Shown: piece by piece, positions 62,451 through 64,000 of the stretch
How positions within the stretch are numbered: the first letter of the stretch is position 1
Layout: every line of letters begins with the position of its first letter
Origin: Gorsachius magnificus
Lineage: Eukaryota; Chordata; Aves; Pelecaniformes; Ardeidae
Length of the DNA: 64,000 nucleotides
Direction: 5' to 3'
Assembly: GCA_034008185.1 (NCBI GenBank)
Contig: CM067082.1
Span: forward strand, 102,171,311-102,235,310
Translations under genes and position numbers: made by a program
Notes under the pieces: model-generated
The model's input: the letters and a program-made list of their open reading frames with translations, nothing else
Databases searched by the model: none
Told to the model about the DNA's origin: nothing

Positions 62451-64000
62451 GATAAAGCTGCATGACTTAGTTGGGAAGGGGCTGAAAAAAGGAGAATGGG
62501 AAATTGGAGTTCAGTGTTCTTGTTCTGTTATGAAACTTCTGAACAGTTACAGGTCTATTAGCTTGGAAAATAAAAAAAAAATATTTTTGTCAGTCTTCAT
62601 TTTTTAGAGGCTCAAAATCACCAAATATTTTAGGCTTTTGAATGTACAGAATTCAAGGGAGTTGTATCTTCCCACCTGCAGTTTCCTTCTGCCTTGTGCC
62701 GCAGGAGCAGTTCCGGAACGCAGGTGGGAGGCAAGGTGCAAGTTAAAAGAGAAAAATGAGGTAAGGGAGGGAATACTCTGTGCCTTCTCTAGCCTCAGAG
62801 GTGGAGCTCATCGGCACCTGTCACACCTCACCCTGCCGCACCAGGGACACGGGCAGAGACTGGAAACTGTGCTCCTGAATCCTGTCAGTATGGCACTGAG
62901 AAGAGAGGGTGGCTGACGGGCCATGTAGTCAACAAGCTCTGGGCTTGCTTACCTGCATGGGGATTTTTACCTCTAGTCATAGCCAGACAGCAGTATTTCA
63001 CCTGCAGGAGTTAGCTACTCCATCACTACCAAAGAAAGGGATAGGGTTTCTGCTTGGATTTGGAGCATCCGATCTTCATTGACAAACTGGCTAATGCTTA
63101 GGTACAAAAACCAACCTAAAGTATGTGATATGAGTCCCCCTTACTCCCCTTCTCTCTGCTGATGAAAAAAACACGTGGTCCTTTCAAGATAATACTAGGT
63201 AATGATCTGTGTGTGCCTAACTCGCTCATGCTTGCTGCATCAGCTCTCAGATTCCCCATAATCTTCCTTCCCCAGTTAAGAAAAGGGCTGCAAGGACTGG
63301 GAATTGCTCTTTGTTCAGTTTTTCTGGCGGCTAAAATCCAGACCTGCTGCTGGTCAGTCTTCCTGTGCATAGTTCATCTGTTGCAGCTGTAAGCAGCAAA
63401 ACAAAATGACACACCGTTTTTATGAGTAATAACTGAAGTCTTACATGCGGCTCACCTGTGGTTCAGCAGTGGCCAGAAAAAGCATTAAAAAAAAGAAAAA
63501 GTGGCTTCATGCATTTTGTGATTTGCCATATATCTGATGCTGTTCGCAGCTGCTGAACTGGTGTGACTACGTAAGTTTTTAAGACTATGCAGACACCTTT
63601 GCAATATTTGTCCAAAAAAGGGTCATGACTAATAGGAAAAAATACACCTGTTTGCCCTTACACTGATCTCACTGCCTCAGCATGCGTGCGCCCTTCTCCT
63701 GCTGAGCAGTTGAGACTCTCCAGAGCATCAGTCTTAACAGGGAGAAGGTGGCAGGCTGGAGATGGGTGGGGAGTGGGAAGACCTGTGCTAGGCATGGAAG
63801 CCATGTGGCATTCACGGTATTTTGGCACCTTAGCGGTGAACAGGAAGGCAGTCTGGACAGAAAGGAGGAGACACCTTCCCAGCCCCGTTCTCTGCTGCTT
63901 CTCTTTTCCGTCAGGGGTGTAGTAATCAAGTAATCAAGGTTACTGAGAAAATAATGAAATCAGCTTAATGTGCCAGGATGAAAATTGCAGAGATAAAACA
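62451..64000. other. Intron 4 block to the window end
   Basis: Mixed composition, no exon 5 signature, no recognised repeat. Frames are under 95 codons. Confidence 0.6.

Overview
The window is vertebrate genomic DNA, almost certainly from a bird, and lies inside one large gene. The only protein-coding sequence I can support is a single internal exon of GLI3, the zinc-finger transcription factor that transduces Hedgehog signals. It is on the + strand at 43536-43641 (106 bp, 34 full codons plus a split codon at each end), with a canonical acceptor and donor. Its peptide (for example [20 protein letters not shown] and [10 protein letters not shown]) reads as GLI3 and not as GLI2 or GLI1. Its length and codon phase equal those of human coding exon 4 (c.368-473). 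The bird assignment rests on short CR1 LINE 3' ends of avian type, a low density of recent repeats, and very old amniote SINE remnants that remain readable.

Layout: 1-43535 is the 3' part of GLI3 intron 3 (exon 3 is not visible, so it lies upstream). Exon 4 follows, and 43642-64000 is the 5' part of intron 4 (exon 5 is not visible, so it lies downstream). The remaining open reading frames are all 151 codons or less, resemble no family I recognise, and are what chance would give in 64 kb.

Repeats: there are four CR1 remnants (1091-1182, 1866-1990, 32995-33390, 49203-49281), all antisense to GLI3. Three are MIR/core-SINE type (12292-12412 and 59565-59720 minus, 40205-40310 plus). Two are old sauropsid repeats carrying the 'attgaagtcaatggga' type motif. 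One GC-rich unclassified insert lies near 61690-62450. Low-complexity tracts include a 26-T run, three G/C-run tracts, an alternating purine-pyrimidine tract near 51.0 kb and a 28-bp near-perfect palindrome at 54077-54104.

Regulatory content: human and other vertebrate GLI3 introns are known to hold deeply conserved enhancers driving limb, neural and craniofacial expression. Several repeat-free blocks here have the look of such elements: homeodomain, SOX, FOX and E-box words packed together, with retained CpGs in AT-rich sequence. The best are about 14.8-15.8, 30.6-32.1, 35.05-35.48, 45.5-45.7, 46.28-46.83, 49.9-50.3, 58.9-59.4 and 60.9-61.4 kb. These are inferred from composition only; no alignment was possible. 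I saw no new gene system, RNA gene, CRISPR array, intact transposon or intact viral sequence.
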